NCBI RefSeq assembly: GCF_000425225.1
Contig: NZ_AULJ01000013.1
Span: 45,707 to 109,706, forward strand
DNA: 64,000 nt
DNA from: Pontibacillus marinus BH030004 = DSM 16465
GTDB lineage: Bacteria > Bacillota > Bacilli > Bacillales > BH030062
Direction of reading: 5' to 3'
Shown: one piece after another, positions 27,415 to 35,477 of the stretch
Layout: each line of letters begins with the position of its first letter
Position numbering within the stretch: position 1 is the first letter of the stretch
Made by a program: the position numbers and the translations under genes
Notes under the pieces: model-generated
Told to the model about the DNA's origin: nothing
Seen by the model: only the letters and a program-made list of their open reading frames with translations
The model's database searches: none

Positions 27415-28368
27415 TTAACAAGAAAACGTATCTATTACATCTTGTGCATAAGCAGAATAATCGAATTGATTCGCAATGCTGTGTATTGGGTAATCTTCTT
27501 TTTCTTTAAGTTGACGAAAATCTGCAATACTTTGTCCGAATGCAACTCCTTCATCTGTTACTACTTTTAAAGGAGCTTTTTGATAAACAACTTTATTCCC
27601 ATTGATCATAGCCCAAAAGGGGAGTAAATCATGAATGGGTACACCCTTTATAGGGACAGAAGATTTTTTCTGATAAAAAGCAAAATAATATTCAAACATA
27701 GGTGATAAAATGTTCCCTATCGCTTCGTTTTTACAGTTTTCACCCATATATTCAATCATAGATCTTGTAAACAATGCTTGGTTCGTAACATTTAAAGGGA
27801 ATAACTTAACGTTGTCTGCTAATGTAAGTACAAGATTAGCTGCATAGGGATCTCCGTATATATTTGCCTCAGCAACAGGCGTTACATTACCAGGATAAAA
27901 AAAGGCACCACCCATAATAAAGATATCGTTCACAAGATCACTAACATCAGGATAGATAACAAAGAGAGTTGCTAATGAAGATAATCGACCAACATTAACG
28001 ATGGTTATATCATTTTTATTTTCTAAGATTAAATCAATTGCTTTTTCGTTACTGTCGATGGTAAAGTCTTTAATGGACTGTGTATCAGGTTCCCAAGGAC
28101 CAAGACCGTATTCCCCATGAATCTGAGGGAAGTATTCAGGATATACTCCAGTATAAGGGTGATAAGCTCCTTGAATAATGGCAAGTTTCCCTTCAGCTTG
28201 TGTCAGCGCACGAAGGAATAATGCGTTTTGTTCAGCATTTTTTCTCGGAATATTCCCATAACCTGTCACTACACCTAAAACCTCAATTTCTTCCTTGAAA
28301 TTTGCGTAGAGTAAAGCAAATACATCATCCACCCCAAAGTCTCCAAAAAACAACACCTTTTTAGGCAT
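27415..28368 (-). CDS. Nucleoside hydrolase-like protein
   Basis: 317 residues of the inosine-uridine nucleoside N-ribohydrolase fold. Kept: the late Asp/Asp of the N-terminal metal motif (FFGDFGVDDVFAL), Asn in AEANIYGDPYAA, IMGGAFFYPGNV and the catalytic-region His-Asp in VPIHDLLP. The first Asp of the DxDxGxDD signature is Phe, so Ca binding or substrate range may differ. ATG at 28368 is 7 nt after AAAGGAG; the TTG six nt upstream is too close. Substrate uncertain. Confidence 0.75.
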   Translation of the reverse strand: MPKKVLFFGDFGVDDVFALLYANFKEEIEVLGVVTGYGNIPRKNAEQNALFLRALTQAEGKLAIIQGAYHPYTGVYPEYFPQIHGEYGLGPWEPDTQSIKDFTIDSNEKAIDLILENKNDITIVNVGRLSSLATLFVIYPDVSDLVNDIFIMGGAFFYPGNVTPVAEANIYGDPYAANLVLTLADNVKLFPLNVTNQALFTRSMIEYMGENCKNEAIGNILSPMFEYYFAFYQKKSSVPIKGVPIHDLLPFWAMINGNKVVYQKAPLKVVTDEGVAFGQSIADFRQLKEKEDYPIHSIANQFDYSAYAQDVIDTFSC

Positions 28369-28462
28369 ACACAATCTCCTTTAACCAAAGACATATGCTC
28401 TTAGTCTATTTACATTTCTTTTCCAATATACATATGCTGCTCAAATTACTAAAATAAACCTA

Positions 28463-28494
28463 TGTTCTCACTAAAACTTAGTAGCAACTCCGAA
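28463..28494 (+). repeat. Dispersed CTTAGTAGCAACTCC repeat, copy 3
   Basis: TGTTCTCACTAAAACTTAGT followed by AGCAACTCCGAA. It matches copy 1 over 30 nt (25 identical) and copy 2 over its 18-nt core. It lies between the divergent nucleoside-hydrolase and tetR genes, before their promoters. Confidence 0.65.
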
Positions 28495-28569
28495 TATAAA
28501 TTAAAAAAAGAACAAAAAGATTAAATCCTACAGCCTATGATCCAATAAATCTATATTTCTATGAATCAT

Positions 28570-28625
28570 TTGTATTTTCAGAAATTTATGATAAAATTAT
28601 TTACAAATTGGTGAAAGCGCTGTCA
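28570..28625 (+). promoter_or_regulatory. tetR promoter with a perfect cre site
   Basis: TTGTAT (28570-28575), 16-nt spacer, TAAAAT (28592-28597) preceded by TG (extended -10). TGAAAGCGCTGTCA (28612-28625) matches every position of the CcpA cre consensus TGWAANCGNTNWCA and lies at about +8 to +21, a repressing roadblock position. Confidence 0.75.
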
Positions 28626-28644
28626 CATAATGAGGAGATGATGT

Positions 28645-29274
28645 ATGACTGATCTAAAAGAACGAATCATTCAATCATCCTTAGAGTTATTTGAGAAACA
28701 CGGATACCATGGTGTATCAATTAATCAAATTGTAGAACACTGTGGAGCATCTAAAGGAGGTTTTTATCACTATTTTCACTCTAAAGATGAACTCTTATAT
28801 GTGATACATGATACGTTTATTACATATGTATTAGAGAAAGCCAATCAAGCAAAACAAACCTACAACAATCCAACTGAGAAACTACAAGCCATCATAGAAT
28901 CCTTTGTAAAAGTATTTGACTTATACAAACCACACATTTCTGTATTCTATCAAGAAAGCACATATCTAAAGCCTGACTATGAAGAACTGATTAAGAAGAA
29001 ACGAGATCAATTTAAACAAAACATATTTGAAGTACTACAAGAAGGGCAAGACAAAGGAGAATTTCGTTCCATACTACCAGTCGAAATTACAGGTATGGCT
29101 GTTCTAGGCATGGTGAACTGGACGTATAAATGGTATCGGAAAAATGGAGAGAAAGATATCGAGGAAATCTCTCATGTTTTTGTTGATTTAATTCTTCATT
29201 CTGTCCTTACTGGAGAAACCTTACAACAAGATCGTTATACTGATTTCTTTCTTCAAACAAAAATGAATAGTTAA
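28645..29274 (+). CDS. TetR/AcrR family regulator of the leucine/isovalerate operon
   Basis: 209 residues. N-terminal helix-turn-helix (about 5-50): IIQSSLELFEKHGYHGVSIN, then QIVEHCGASKGGFYHYFHSK. The C-terminal ligand domain is of the TetR type found with acyl-CoA genes. It is cotranscribed in direction with the yng operon and is followed by a palindrome (29298-29315) that is the obvious operator candidate. Likely a repressor released by an acyl-CoA intermediate; ligand inferred. Confidence 0.85.
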   Translation: MTDLKERIIQSSLELFEKHGYHGVSINQIVEHCGASKGGFYHYFHSKDELLYVIHDTFITYVLEKANQAKQTYNNPTEKLQAIIESFVKVFDLYKPHISVFYQESTYLKPDYEELIKKKRDQFKQNIFEVLQEGQDKGEFRSILPVEITGMAVLGMVNWTYKWYRKNGEKDIEEISHVFVDLILHSVLTGETLQQDRYTDFFLQTKMNS

Positions 29275-29297
29275 GAAGTATTTTTTATTTGGTTAGC

Positions 29298-29315
29298 ACC
29301 GACCAACCAGTCGGT
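29298..29315 (+). promoter_or_regulatory. Palindromic TetR operator before the acyl-CoA dehydrogenase gene
   Basis: ACCGAC - CAACCA - GTCGGT is a perfect 6-bp inverted repeat of TetR-operator size. It overlaps a plausible promoter spacer (TTAGCA at 29293, TATCTA at 29315) and ends 27 nt before the start codon. Confidence 0.65.
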
Positions 29316-29342
29316 ATCTACAATATAAAGGAGAGAAACGAT

Positions 29343-30485
29343 ATGGATTTTTCTTTAACTAAGGAACAAGAAATGACAAGAAAGATGGTAAGAGATTTTG
29401 CTCAGGAGAAGATTGCTCCGCGTGCTGTAGAAATGGATATTAACTCTGAATTTCCAAAGGATATTTTCGATGAGATGGGTAAATTAGGACTTTTAGGTAT
29501 TCCGTTCCCAGAGGAATATGGTGGCTCTGGTGGTGACACCGTAACTTACGCACTCGCTGTTGAGGAAATAGGTCGCGTTTGTGGTGGTACAGGGCTTAGT
29601 TATGCAGCCGCTGTTTCATTAGGTTCTAGTCCTATTTACTACTTTGGTACTGAGGAACAAAAACAAGAATGGCTAGTTCCACTGGCAAAAGGTGAAGGGC
29701 TGGCTGCATTCGGTTTAACAGAACCAAACGCTGGCTCTGATGCAGGGGGAACTCAAACGAAAGCCGTTCTTGACGGAGACGAATACGTCATTAATGGTGA
29801 AAAGTGCTGGATCACAAATGCAGAATACTCCCGTTCCATTACAGTGACAGCAGTAACAGGAAAAAATGAAAAAGGTAAAAATATTATCTCAGCATTTATC
29901 GTGCCTAAGGATACTCCAGGACTCACCATAAACAGTAATTATGACAAGATGGGTGTACGTGCATCGAATACTTGTGAAATTATATTGGAGGATGTTCGGG
30001 TACCAAAAGAGAATATTTTAGGGGACGAGAAAAAAGGCTTTAATCAGTTCCTTTACACATTAGATGGTGGACGTATCTCAATTGGCGCGCTAGCCGTTGG
30101 TATTGCTCAAGCATCTCTTGATAAAGCACTTGCTTATGCGAAAGAACGTAAGCAATTTGGTAAATCGATTTCAAATTTCCAGGCTATCCAGTTTAAGCTT
30201 GCAGATATGGCAATGGAAGTCGAACTTGCTCGTAATATGGTACTTAAAGCTGCATGGTTAAAAGACCAAGGAAAGAATTTCTCTAAAGAATCTGCTTATG
30301 CAAAGTTATTCGCATCTGAAACCGCTTTCCGTTCGGCGAACCAAGCAATTCAAATTCATGGTGGGTATGGATACATGCGTGAATATGAAGTTGAGCGTTA
30401 CCTTAGAGATGCTAAACTACTTGAAATTGGTGAGGGTACGTCAGAAATTCAACGCCTTGTGATTAGCCGCCAACTAGGTTGCTAG
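29343..30485 (+). CDS. yngJ: Acyl-CoA dehydrogenase (YngJ-like, isovaleryl-CoA type by context)
   Basis: 380 residues. FAD enzyme with FGLTEPNAGSDAGGTQT, WITNAEYS, DGGRISIGALAVGIAQASLD and QIHGGYGYMREYEVERYLRD. By operon context it oxidises isovaleryl-CoA to 3-methylcrotonyl-CoA. A Glu is present in EIGEGTSEIQR, the position of the catalytic base in short/medium-chain dehydrogenases rather than in classical isovaleryl-CoA dehydrogenase, so substrate is inferred from neighbours. ATG at 29343 is 7 nt after AAAGGAGAG. Confidence 0.88.
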   Translation: MDFSLTKEQEMTRKMVRDFAQEKIAPRAVEMDINSEFPKDIFDEMGKLGLLGIPFPEEYGGSGGDTVTYALAVEEIGRVCGGTGLSYAAAVSLGSSPIYYFGTEEQKQEWLVPLAKGEGLAAFGLTEPNAGSDAGGTQTKAVLDGDEYVINGEKCWITNAEYSRSITVTAVTGKNEKGKNIISAFIVPKDTPGLTINSNYDKMGVRASNTCEIILEDVRVPKENILGDEKKGFNQFLYTLDGGRISIGALAVGIAQASLDKALAYAKERKQFGKSISNFQAIQFKLADMAMEVELARNMVLKAAWLKDQGKNFSKESAYAKLFASETAFRSANQAIQIHGGYGYMREYEVERYLRDAKLLEIGEGTSEIQRLVISRQLGC

Positions 30486-30540
30486 AATTTTTTCTCGTTA
30501 GTTAAAAGTCCATTTTATAAGATTCCTTAGGAGGGTGCCG

Positions 30541-32178
30541 ATGTCACTGTTACAGTTAACCGTTGGAGAGTTATTGGAAGAGAAAGTGCGTTTATATCCA
30601 GATCAAGAAGCGTTTGTCTATCCAGAACTAGGGTTACGTAAGACGTATCAGGAATTTGATGACATGGTAAATGAAGCTGCAAAAGGATTTATGGCTTTAG
30701 GAATTGAAAAAGGAGAGCATGTAGCGATTTGGTCAGATAACAAACCTGAATGGCTTATCTCTCAATTTGCAACAGGGAAAATGGGGGCCGTATTGGTCAC
30801 AGTGAATACCAACTATCAGGCAAAAGAACTTGAGTATCTATTAAAGCAATCTGATGCTACAACGTTAATTTTAGCCGAAAGTTTTAAACAAACCTCTTAC
30901 ATTGAGGTTCTGCGTGAAGTTTGTCCAGAGATTGACTCCCATAGTAAAGGGAAACTTGAGGTTCAAAATCTACCATATTTAAAAAATATTATCGTATTGA
31001 GCGACGAGGAATATGAAAATATGTATTCCTGGCAAGAGGTCATCAATCAAGGTGAATCAATAAGTGATGATCAGCTAAAACAACGTCATCAAGAACTTAA
31101 TTATAAAGACGTTATTAATATGCAATATACTTCTGGTACAACAGGGTTTCCTAAGGGAGTCATGCTATCCCATTACAACATTGTTAATAATGGAAATCAG
31201 GTTGCTGATTGTATGGAGCTTACAAACGAAGATCGCTTATGTATTCCAGTTCCATTCTTCCATTGTTTCGGATGTGTATTAGGTACGATGGCTGCAGTTT
31301 CCAAAGGGGCAACGATGGTCATACTTGAACAGTTTGATCCTGGGAAAGTCCTTCATGCAGTTGAACAAGAAAACTGCACAGGACTGCATGGTGTACCTAC
31401 CATGTTTATTGCAGAACTAAATCATCCTGAGTTCAAAGAAAATGGGTATCCTCATCTGCGAACAGGAATCATGGCGGGTTCTACTTGCCCGATGGAGGTT
31501 ATGAAAAACGTCATAGATAAAATGGGTGCTGAGGAGATCACTATTGCCTATGGACAGACTGAATCTTCACCAGTTATTACCCAAACAAGAACAGATGATC
31601 CAATTGAGCTACGTGTTAGCTCAGTAGGTAAAGCCCATCCAAATGTAGAGGTGAAAGTCATTGACCCTGCTACAAATGAAGAAGTACCTACGGGTGATCC
31701 AGGTGAGCTTTGTACAAGAGGTTATCTTGTAATGGAAGGCTATTATAAAAATAAAGAAGCTACTTACACAGCCATTGATGAAGAAGGGTGGCTTCATACA
31801 GGTGACATCGCAATGATGGATGAACAAGGTTATATTGAAATCACAGGTCGTATGAAAGATATGGTTATTCGTGGAGGGGAAAATATCTATCCACGCGAAG
31901 TAGAAGAGTTTTTGTATCAGCATGAGGATATTTTGGATGTTCAAGTCGTAGGAGTCCCAGATGAAAAGTACGGGGAAGAGCTCATGGCTTGGATCATTCC
32001 AAAAGATACGTCTTCAATAACAGAGGAAGATGTTTTTGCATTTTGTAAAGGACAAATATCTCATCACAAGATTCCACGCTATATTCGGTTTACGGATGAG
32101 TACCCAATGACAGCTAGTGGGAAAATCCAGAAGTTCAAATTACGAGAAGATGCAAAAAATACGATTCAATCGAAATAA
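30541..32178 (+). CDS. yngI: AMP-forming acyl-CoA ligase (YngI-like)
   Basis: 545 residues. ANL superfamily: P-loop-like YTSGTTGFPKGVMLSHYN, AYGQTESSPV, GWLHTGDIAMMDEQGYIEITGR, and the catalytic Lys in ASGKIQKFKLR. Activates a carboxylic acid with ATP and CoA. In this operon it may activate isovalerate or acetoacetate; not decidable from sequence. AGGAGG is 6 nt before ATG 30541; a GTG at 30535 directly follows the ribosome site and is rejected. Confidence 0.88.
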   Translation: MSLLQLTVGELLEEKVRLYPDQEAFVYPELGLRKTYQEFDDMVNEAAKGFMALGIEKGEHVAIWSDNKPEWLISQFATGKMGAVLVTVNTNYQAKELEYLLKQSDATTLILAESFKQTSYIEVLREVCPEIDSHSKGKLEVQNLPYLKNIIVLSDEEYENMYSWQEVINQGESISDDQLKQRHQELNYKDVINMQYTSGTTGFPKGVMLSHYNIVNNGNQVADCMELTNEDRLCIPVPFFHCFGCVLGTMAAVSKGATMVILEQFDPGKVLHAVEQENCTGLHGVPTMFIAELNHPEFKENGYPHLRTGIMAGSTCPMEVMKNVIDKMGAEEITIAYGQTESSPVITQTRTDDPIELRVSSVGKAHPNVEVKVIDPATNEEVPTGDPGELCTRGYLVMEGYYKNKEATYTAIDEEGWLHTGDIAMMDEQGYIEITGRMKDMVIRGGENIYPREVEEFLYQHEDILDVQVVGVPDEKYGEELMAWIIPKDTSSITEEDVFAFCKGQISHHKIPRYIRFTDEYPMTASGKIQKFKLREDAKNTIQSK

Positions 32179-32190
32179 GGAGCGTTTGTT

Positions 32191-33540
32191 ATGTTTAACA
32201 AGATCTTGATTGCTAATAGAGGTGAAATTGCATCACGTATTATTCGTACTTGCAAAAAACTTGGCATTCAATCTGTAGCAGTCTATTCAGAACCTGATGC
32301 GGATAGCCCCTTTGTGAGTGAAGCCGATGAAAGCTACCCTCTTGGAGGCACTCGTGTTCATGAGAGCTATTTAAACATCGATAAGATCCTAGAAATTGCT
32401 AAAGAAGCTGGAGTTGAAGCCATTCACCCAGGATACGGTCTTTTAAGTGAAAATGGAGATTTCGCTAACCGAATAGAACAAGTGGGGATTACCTTTATTG
32501 GTCCTTCCCCTGAGGTTATGTCCAAAATGGGAAGTAAGGTAGAGGCCCGTCAAACGATGAAAGATGCAGGTGTACCTGTTATTCCAGGGACTGAATCCGC
32601 TGTAGCTGATGTGGATGAAGCCAAAAAAGCTGCTGAGGAGATTGGTTATCCCGTCATGCTTAAAGCATCATCTGGTGGCGGGGGAATCGGTATGCAAATT
32701 GTGCATGATGATGAAGAGTTAGCTAAGGCATTTGAAAGTAACTCGAAGCGAGCTCAAATGTTTTTCGGTGATGGAACCATGTTCTTAGAAAAGAAAATTG
32801 TCGATCCGCATCACGTTGAAATTCAGGTATTAGCTGATCAAGAAGGCAATACGATTCACTTGTTTGAACGCGAGTGTTCTATTCAACGCCGCCACCAAAA
32901 AGTTGTTGAAGAAGCACCGTCTCCTTTTATTTCTGAAGAGACTCGAAACAAGATGGGGAATGCAGCTGTTAAGGCAGCTAAAGCTATTGGTTACAAAAAC
33001 GCAGGAACCATTGAGTTTTTGGTTGACGAAGGCCAAAACTTCTATTTCCTAGAAATGAACACTAGACTTCAAGTAGAGCATCCTGTAACAGAGGAAATCA
33101 CGGGATTTGATCTTGTACATGAGCAACTTCGTATTGCCAATGGAGATTCTTTACGCTATAAGCAAGAAGAACTTACCATGCATGGTCACGCTATTGAAGT
33201 ACGTGTTTATGCTGAGGATCCAAAAACGTTCTATCCCGCTCCAGGCCAAATGACAAATTTAGAACTTCCGCAAGGCGATTCTATTCGTCATGAAGTTGGC
33301 GTTCATAAAGAATCAATGGTTTCTCCTTTCTATGACCCTATGATCGCAAAGTGTATTACGTGGGCAGAAACTAGAGATGAAGCTATTGAAAACATGATTT
33401 ATGCTCTTGAAAACTATACAATTGAAGGCATCAAGACGAATATTCCGATGCTCCTCGATGTCCTAAAACATGATGCATTTAAACAAGGTAATACAAACAC
33501 ACACTTTATTCAGTCTTACTTGAAGGAGGAAGCAAAATGA
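32191..33540 (+). CDS. yngHA: Biotin carboxylase subunit (methylcrotonyl-CoA carboxylase)
   Basis: 449 residues. N-terminal KILIANRGEIASRIIRTC, ATP-grasp glycine loop KASSGGGGIGMQIV, ECSIQRRHQKVVEEAPSP, and EMNTRLQVEHPVTEEITG. Carboxylates biotin on the carrier with ATP and bicarbonate. Its stop overlaps the carrier gene start (ATGA). Separate from the fatty-acid AccC by context, and paired with the carboxyltransferase encoded at 35478. Confidence 0.92.
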   Translation: MFNKILIANRGEIASRIIRTCKKLGIQSVAVYSEPDADSPFVSEADESYPLGGTRVHESYLNIDKILEIAKEAGVEAIHPGYGLLSENGDFANRIEQVGITFIGPSPEVMSKMGSKVEARQTMKDAGVPVIPGTESAVADVDEAKKAAEEIGYPVMLKASSGGGGIGMQIVHDDEELAKAFESNSKRAQMFFGDGTMFLEKKIVDPHHVEIQVLADQEGNTIHLFERECSIQRRHQKVVEEAPSPFISEETRNKMGNAAVKAAKAIGYKNAGTIEFLVDEGQNFYFLEMNTRLQVEHPVTEEITGFDLVHEQLRIANGDSLRYKQEELTMHGHAIEVRVYAEDPKTFYPAPGQMTNLELPQGDSIRHEVGVHKESMVSPFYDPMIAKCITWAETRDEAIENMIYALENYTIEGIKTNIPMLLDVLKHDAFKQGNTNTHFIQSYLKEEAK

Positions 33541-33749
33541 TCGAAGTAAAAGCAAACATGGCAGGCAGTGTATGGAAAATTGTTGTTAAAGAAGGAGAAG
33601 AGGTAGAGGATGGTCAAGATCTCCTTATCTTAGAATCTATGAAAATGGAAATTCCAATTGCAACGGAAGATGATGGTACTGTTAAAGAATTAAAAGTGCA
33701 GGAAGGCGATTTCGTAAACGAAGGAGACGTTGTAGCGATCTTAGAATAG
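33537..33749 (+). CDS. yngHB: Biotin carboxyl carrier protein (YngHB-like)
   Basis: 70 residues, a minimal biotinyl domain with the biotinylation Lys in ESMKMEIPI. Carries carboxybiotin between the biotin carboxylase and the carboxyltransferase of this operon. It lacks the N-terminal linker of AccB. Overlaps the upstream gene by 4 nt. Confidence 0.93.
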   Translation: MIEVKANMAGSVWKIVVKEGEEVEDGQDLLILESMKMEIPIATEDDGTVKELKVQEGDFVNEGDVVAILE

Positions 33750-33765
33750 TCTTAGGAGGGATCAC

Positions 33766-34677
33766 ATGCAACTACCACACAACGTAACGATAAAAGAAGT
33801 CGGACCACGCGACGGTCTTCAAAATGAAAAAGAAATGATACCAACTGAAGATAAAATTGAATGGATTAATCATTTATCTAAAACGGGTTTATCTTATATT
33901 GAAATTTCATCTTTTGTTCACCCTAAGTGGATCCCTCAATTAGGAGATGCCCTAGAGGTAGCAAAAGGTATTAAGCGAAATCCTGAAGTAACCTATGCCA
34001 CGCTTGTTCCAAACTTGAAAGGTTTGGAACGAGCGCTTGAGGCAGATGTTGATGAAGTTTCGATTTTCATGTCCGCTTCTGAGTCTCATAACAAAAAGAA
34101 TATTAATAAGTCCATTGATGAAACATTCCCTGTTTTACAGGAAGTTGTCGAGGGTGCTAAAGCAGAGAATAAATCAGTCCGTGGTTATATCTCTACTGTA
34201 TTTGGATGCCCATATGATGGCCAGGTACCTATAGAAAATGTTCAAAAGGTCTGTGATCAGTTATTTTCGATGGGGATTGATGAGCTTTCTATTGGTGACA
34301 CAATCGGTGTAGCAAATCCGCTTCAGGTACAACATGTTCTCGAAACGTTGAGTAAGGACTTTCCCAAAGATCAATTAGCCTTACACTTTCACAATACAAG
34401 AGGAACAGCACTTGCTAACGTTCTTACTTCTTTACAACTAGGCTTTACTACGTTTGATAGTGCTCTAGGAGGACTAGGCGGATGCCCATACGCTAAAGGT
34501 GCATCAGGTAACCTAGCAACGGATGACCTACTTTATATGTTAAAGGAAATGAACATTAAAACCGGTATTAATCAGGATAAATTAATGCAAGCAGGTGCTT
34601 TTATACAGAAGAAGATGGATAAACCTTTACCAAGTCACCACATGCAAATTGCTTACAGAGGAGGCGATGTGACATGA
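33766..34677 (+). CDS. yngG: Hydroxymethylglutaryl-CoA lyase
   Basis: 303 residues. HMGL-like TIM barrel: VGPRDGLQNEKEMIPTEDKI, the signature with catalytic Cys GGLGGCPYAKGASGN, and metal-binding His in LALHFHNTRGTALAN. Cleaves HMG-CoA to acetyl-CoA and acetoacetate, the last leucine-degradation step. Overlaps the next gene by 4 nt. Confidence 0.93.
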   Translation: MQLPHNVTIKEVGPRDGLQNEKEMIPTEDKIEWINHLSKTGLSYIEISSFVHPKWIPQLGDALEVAKGIKRNPEVTYATLVPNLKGLERALEADVDEVSIFMSASESHNKKNINKSIDETFPVLQEVVEGAKAENKSVRGYISTVFGCPYDGQVPIENVQKVCDQLFSMGIDELSIGDTIGVANPLQVQHVLETLSKDFPKDQLALHFHNTRGTALANVLTSLQLGFTTFDSALGGLGGCPYAKGASGNLATDDLLYMLKEMNIKTGINQDKLMQAGAFIQKKMDKPLPSHHMQIAYRGGDVT

Positions 34678-35456
34678 CTGAAACCGTACAGTATCAATTA
34701 ATCGAAGAAAAAATAGCTCTAATCACCTTAGACCGTCCAGAAGCAGCGAACGCCTTTTCCCTACAATTGTTAGATGATTTAACAAGTGTAGTGGAACATG
34801 TAAATAAACAAAAGGATATACGCGCAACAATCATTACCGCTTCTGGAGATAAAGCTTTCTGTGCTGGTGCAGATTTAAAAGAACGTGCTGGCATGACGGA
34901 TGATGAAGTGGTACAAACCGTACATAAGATTGGTCAAACGGTACATGCGGTTGAAAACATTAAAAGCCCAGTCATTTGTGCACTTAATGGTGTAGCATTT
35001 GGAGGTGGATTAGAGCTTGCTCTAGCATGTGACCTTCGAGTAGCCGCTGATCATGCTAAATTTGGACTTACTGAAACCTCATTAGGAATCATTCCAGGCG
35101 CAGGAGGAACACAACGTCTCCCTAGATTAATAGGACTCGGCAAAGCCAAAGAAATGATATACGCCGCTAAGCGAGTGAATGCCGAAGACGCGTTCACTAT
35201 AGGCTTAGTTGAACGTATTGCCTCATCACAATCCCTATTAGATGAAGCACTAGAATTAGCACGTTCGATCGCATCAAATGCGCCAGTTGCCTTACGACAA
35301 GCCAAGCAAGCGATTAACAAAGGCTTTCATGTCGATTTGGAAACAGGTCTACAAATTGAATCTATGAGTTATGCCGTTACGATCCCTACTGAAGATCGTT
35401 TAGAAGGCTTAAAAGCATTTAAAGAAAAGCGAAAGCCGGAATATAAAGGTCAGTAA
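34674..35456 (+). CDS. yngF: Enoyl-CoA hydratase (methylglutaconyl-CoA hydratase by context)
   Basis: 260 residues, crotonase fold. Oxyanion-hole segments AFCAGADLKERAGM and NGVAFGGGLELALACDLR, with catalytic-region Glu in FGLTETSLGIIPGAGGTQRL. By context hydrates 3-methylglutaconyl-CoA to HMG-CoA. Start ATG overlaps the yngG stop. Confidence 0.9.
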   Translation: MTETVQYQLIEEKIALITLDRPEAANAFSLQLLDDLTSVVEHVNKQKDIRATIITASGDKAFCAGADLKERAGMTDDEVVQTVHKIGQTVHAVENIKSPVICALNGVAFGGGLELALACDLRVAADHAKFGLTETSLGIIPGAGGTQRLPRLIGLGKAKEMIYAAKRVNAEDAFTIGLVERIASSQSLLDEALELARSIASNAPVALRQAKQAINKGFHVDLETGLQIESMSYAVTIPTEDRLEGLKAFKEKRKPEYKGQ

Positions 35457-35477
35457 AGATTTAAAGGAGGTATTAGG

